The notes under the pieces are model-generated. The model did no database searches, was not told the origin of the DNA, and saw nothing but the letters and a program-made list of their open reading frames with translations. A program made the translations under genes and the position numbers. Source: Lineus longissimus (taxonomy: Eukaryota; Nemertea; Pilidiophora; Heteronemertea; Lineidae). Taken from it: a DNA stretch of 64,000 bases. How positions within the stretch are numbered: position 1 is the first letter of the stretch; each line of letters begins with the position of its first letter. The stretch spans positions 27,543,501 through 27,607,500 of the forward strand of contig NC_088308.1 of assembly GCF_910592395.1 (NCBI RefSeq). Reading direction: 5' to 3'. This document shows positions 62,159 through 64,000 of this stretch, piece after piece.

Positions 62159-64000
62159 TATTCATTGTTCAGCACTATTCACGTTTGTACAAAGTCTATT
62201 GGTGACTTAGATCCCCTCCAAAAATGAACTTTTCATCTAAAACGTGGCAATGTTATACTGCGATATCGCAAGTGACAGTGAAGTACTACGTATACACGGC
62301 CTTTTGCATAAATTAGTGAGTATTTTCTGTTTAGATAAATAAAATGTATACGCCTCGCCTTTTTGGCTGTATCATCAGATAAAGATAAAAAGCCAACAAA
62401 GACTCGAATGTTTGATATTGACAGAAACAATAATTAACATTGCAGAAAGTATTCCTTGCCTTGTTTTGTTAGCTGTTTTTGAACATGAATATATTCATTC
62501 ATTCCTCTGAAAATCTCGTGCCTCTGATAACGCACATTGAACAAACATCCGAGCGATTCGATATTCAATCCTGCATTTTCCATGAGATAAATATTTTATT
62601 ATCCCTCATCGCCCGAAGCTTATGGTGTTTTTTCTCACTTTGTCAATATCTAGTCAATTCAGCAGTCTCCCCTCGCTGCTCTGTTTGCTGTCAGATGCTT
62701 TGACATTTGTACAGGCAACCGTATGTTCAGTTAGTAATGGAAGCCCGGCCATGTCAGAGCTGTTTTGCAAAATATTGCGCTACAAAAAAGTATCAATCCA
62801 GGATAAGACTTGAATCAGATCTATTACTTCTTGCTATTATATAACTCGGATGCCTTGAGCAAATATTTTTCAAAGTGTGAGTAAGTCTCATATTTGATCT
62901 CGTGACGTCAATGATACGAGAAAACGCTCAATTGATTCTGCCAACAGGTTCCAAGATACGCCGGATGACCTACAAGTACCACAACAATTGTCTTCAAAAC
63001 AAATATCATCCTACACTAACTACTAAAAAACAGTCCTTGGAATTATCAGAAACAGTCCATAATGAATTTACTCAACATAATCATTAGCAGGTCAGGAACA
63101 CAACAAGGCAACATGCAGTGTTGCTGATAATGTTATGCAACTGCCTTTCTTGTCAATGGTTATGAAGTGTGAAAGGAAGGCAATCATTTTGCAGATGGTA
63201 GCAACAAAAGAATCACCAGGGTCAGGACAACAGCTTGTGGCGTAACAGGACAACGTAACAAACACGCTTTGATATACTAAGACTAGTTGTTTTTTTCACC
63301 TGTGCTATGAGGTGTGAAAAAATGATATCGTTAGTCAATAGGTAGCAAGGGTGGTGAAAATCAGGACAATCGCTTACCAAGATACAATCCTTGTGTATTA
63401 AGTCGGAAAAGACTAAACACTTCACCAAGGCACATGTGATATGGTGAATGCAGTGAAAATAATGCATTTGCTACAATTCCACGACTAGTAGCAAAATTGC
63501 TTGACAGAATACAATCCATGTATCTTAACTGAACCTTAAAACACGTCATCAATAAAAACACGTTTTGATGCTAATAGACTCAATGACTTTCTTGTCAGCA
63601 ATGTGGCCTGTAAAATCAGCCATTTGGCGATTGGCAGCAACAAAGGAAATGATCATCAGGTCAGTCGGTCATCAATCATCCTCCTGATAGATGAACTGGA
63701 CCGAATGACTGTGATAGTCGTCATATTGCTAATCTCGATGCTGTTGTTGAAGCACTTACGTCGAGATGTTGCATTGATTTCCTATCGTGATGAACTAAGC
63801 TATGTGATGTCACTTATCTTTTGCATGAAAAAAGGAACCAGCAATAATTAAAGTGATTGTCGATTCATTAACTAAACGTCATCTCATCTAATCACATTCC
63901 AACGTGAAACCAGCCTCACAGTTAGGTTTTAAGTTCTAACACCATGTTGAAAATAGCAGAAGAAATAACCAACTCTCGTCGAACTTGGTGGTTTGTACTA
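62159..64000. other. Non-coding stretch with degenerate repeats at 63,120-63,700
   Basis: Words such as GGTAGCAACAAA or GGCAGCAACAAA, GTCAGGACAA or ATCAGGACAA, and ATACAATCC recur between 63,120 and 63,700 at irregular spacing near 190 bp, suggesting an old tandem array. No gene is supported up to the window edge. Confidence 0.4.

Overview
The window is animal nuclear DNA. It has long AT-rich non-coding stretches, genes cut into many small exons by GT-AG introns, tRNA-derived SINE remnants, small inverted-repeat elements, micro- and minisatellites, and extracellular domains (LDL-receptor class A, CUB, trypsin-like S1) joined by phase-1 introns. The protein types and repeat style suggest a marine invertebrate, perhaps a spiralian or an invertebrate deuterostome. 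The sequence alone does not fix the phylum.

Layout. Positions 1-2,000 hold a 457-bp foldback element, short tandem repeats and a small GC-rich island. A three-exon gene on the minus strand (2,034-3,166) encodes a four-pass membrane protein with a Pro/Gln-rich head; a pogo-type MITE lies just upstream in what is probably its 5' UTR intron. At 4,038-4,529 (minus) there is a candidate signal-anchor membrane protein. Two S1 serine-protease genes stand head to head with only 758 bp between their start codons. One is a simple 321-aa secreted protease (minus, 5,481-9,088, seven exons). The other is a 924-aa mosaic protease (plus, 9,847-18,292, sixteen exons) with the order signal, LDLa, four CUBs, LDLa, S1. 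I rebuilt both from splice sites with every exon phase matching and a clean stop at the end. Both carry the His/Asp/Ser triad and a trypsin-type Asp in the S1 pocket.

From 18.4 to 50 kb coding content is sparse. The only exon-like pieces are a membrane-anchor exon at 36,375-36,808 (minus) with a broken duplicate at 40,176-40,282, and a candidate secreted Cys-rich ORF at 41,504-41,953 (minus). The rest is tandem duplications, degenerate repeats, two copies of a 180-bp MITE-like family, and sequence with no recognisable content. At 50,399-53,814 (plus) three phase-compatible exons give an 82-aa single-pass membrane protein that I do not recognise; its last two exons could instead be the end of a larger receptor. 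From 54 kb to the end I find only repeats, notably a 52-bp minisatellite and a 25-bp palindromic repeat.

How the genes relate. The two proteases are plausibly co-expressed secreted digestive, immune or extracellular-matrix enzymes that share a short divergent promoter region. Nothing else forms an obvious pathway. The most unusual coding observations are Phe in place of the oxyanion-hole Gly193 in the small protease, and the very small membrane-protein gene at 50-54 kb.
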